Positions 63,570-64,000 of a DNA stretch of 64,000 nucleotides are shown piece by piece. Each line of letters opens with the position of its first letter. Positions within the stretch are counted from its first letter, which is position 1. A model generated the notes under the pieces. The model searched no databases, was not told where the DNA came from, and worked only from the letters and a program-made list of their open reading frames with translations. Both the position numbers and the translations under genes were made by a program. The DNA is from Bacteroidales bacterium (GTDB lineage: Bacteria > Bacteroidota > Bacteroidia > Bacteroidales > VadinHA17): assembly GCA_022865305.1 (NCBI GenBank), contig JALHSP010000026.1, positions 1 through 64,000 on the forward strand. Direction: 5' to 3'.

Positions 63570-64000
63570 TCAGCCCCCCTTCAGGGAGGATGGGGGGCCA
63601 GTGTATTCAGGGTTTGGGGACGTTTTATGTCTGCCAGACATAATAAAGAATGAAATTGCCCCAACAATTGCAATAAAGATCAATTGTGATTCGTGAGCGA
63701 GGATAGCGTAAACCGAACCATCTTCAAGGCTAACTCCCTGCACAAATGCAAGTCCCCTTGAAACAGCATAATGAAATGCACCCATACCGCCCTGGACAGG
63801 CGCAGACATGGCAAGTCCTCCTACTACAAGCAGAAAAACTGCATCGCCAAATGTAGGATGAGAAGTGCTGTCTATAGCAAAAACCACTACCCATGTCATA
63901 AGTGTATAACAGATCCAGATAAAAACTGTATGGATGATAAACTCCCATTTTCTTTTCAGGGTGGTGATGGTTTTTAAACCATTTATTATGCCCCTTGCCA
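63570..64000 (-). CDS. flippase-like (LPG synthase-TM family) membrane protein, 5' partial
   Basis: The frame is open beyond the ATG at 63899 to the window edge (NGLKTITTLKRKWEFIIHTV ahead of it), so the start lies outside the window. Visible residues give at least three membrane helices and the family block VGGLAMSAPVQGGMGAFHYAV found in the UPF0104/AglD-MprF-type flippases. The C-terminus is unusual: it ends TGPPSSLKGG, encoded by an REP-like hairpin (63573-63600), so the natural tail was probably replaced by the repeat. It belongs to lipid-linked glycan or aminoacyl-lipid flippases; the substrate is unknown. Confidence 0.8.
   Translation of the reverse strand, partial: ARGIINGLKTITTLKRKWEFIIHTVFIWICYTLMTWVVVFAIDSTSHPTFGDAVFLLVVGGLAMSAPVQGGMGAFHYAVSRGLAFVQGVSLEDGSVYAILAHESQLIFIAIVGAISFFIMSGRHKTSPNPEYTGPPSSLKGG
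63573..63600. repeat. REP-like hairpin forming the C-terminus of the flippase-like gene
   Basis: GCCCCCC near the left and GGGGGGC at the right enclose TTCAGGGAGGAT. Read on the minus strand it encodes the last residues GPPSSLKGG just before TGA. It is the same kind of element as at 18802-18827 in metH, where it encodes PPSPLKGG. Confidence 0.75.

Noticed and set aside
1-64000. CRISPR array, tRNA, rRNA, insertion sequence or prophage
   Set aside because: No spaced direct-repeat array, cloverleaf, transposase or phage gene could be recognised; the C-run/G-run hairpins are isolated REP-like elements.

Overview
The window looks like a chromosomal segment of a Bacteroidota bacterium (Bacteroidales/Marinilabiliales-like; the placement is inference). 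Supporting signs are a complete gldK-gldL-gldM-gldN type IX secretion (T9SS) core operon with a PorP/SprF-like gene, GldA, a giant SprB-repeat/PKD protein ending in a type-B T9SS sorting domain, families typical of the phylum (DUF4296, DUF5723, DUF4834), and promoters of the Bacteroidota form TTTG-N19/20-TAnnTTTG instead of -35/-10 boxes. No rRNA, tRNA, CRISPR array, prophage or insertion sequence is visible. Several intergenic spots carry GC-rich, REP-like hairpins, and two of these have been taken into coding sequence.

Layout. 1-5.3 kb: 3' part of the surface protein, a small lipoprotein and a small HTH protein. 5.4-10.0 kb (minus): a tightly overlapping cassette PqqD-like / HPr-kinase-like / SipW-like S26 peptidase / ABC exporter / NTP_transf_5 nucleotidyltransferase, resembling the accessory parts of a RiPP (lasso-type) pathway but with no visible precursor or cyclase. 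10.1-15.2 kb: rnr, ispG, cysS. 15.3-21.9 kb: a methionine/SAM module: metH-metF under a SAM-I riboswitch followed by a Met-rich mini-ORF, and convergent metK under a SAM-II riboswitch. 22-25 kb: gldA, a YtrA-like regulator with a frameshifted slipin, and a universal stress protein. 25.4-30.9 kb: asnS, rpoN, a PAP2-like membrane protein, a glycosyltransferase and a radical SAM protein. 30.9-35.3 kb (minus): rbfA, methyltransferase, LolC/E-type permease, DUF4296 lipoprotein and an interrupted amidohydrolase. 35.5-40.8 kb: trpS, a Tat-exported sugar-isomerase-like protein and a TonB-dependent receptor. 41-47.5 kb: a four-gene envelope operon of unknown function. 47.5-50.2 kb: MlaF/MlaE-like transporter and mannose-1-P guanylyltransferase. 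50.3-56 kb: gldN-gldM-gldL-gldK-sprF. 56.2-64 kb: an arginase-fold protein with a degraded metal site, topA with an in-frame stop, a class A penicillin-binding protein, radA and a partial flippase-like membrane protein.

Three genes are interrupted: topA (TAA where the family has a conserved Glu), an amidohydrolase (in-frame TGA) and a slipin (one extra A in an A5 run). Whether these are real lesions, population variants or assembly errors cannot be settled from the sequence. The items most worth following are the PqqD/HprK-like cassette, the two different SAM riboswitch classes on facing methionine-cycle genes, and the Met-rich mini-ORF in the metH leader.
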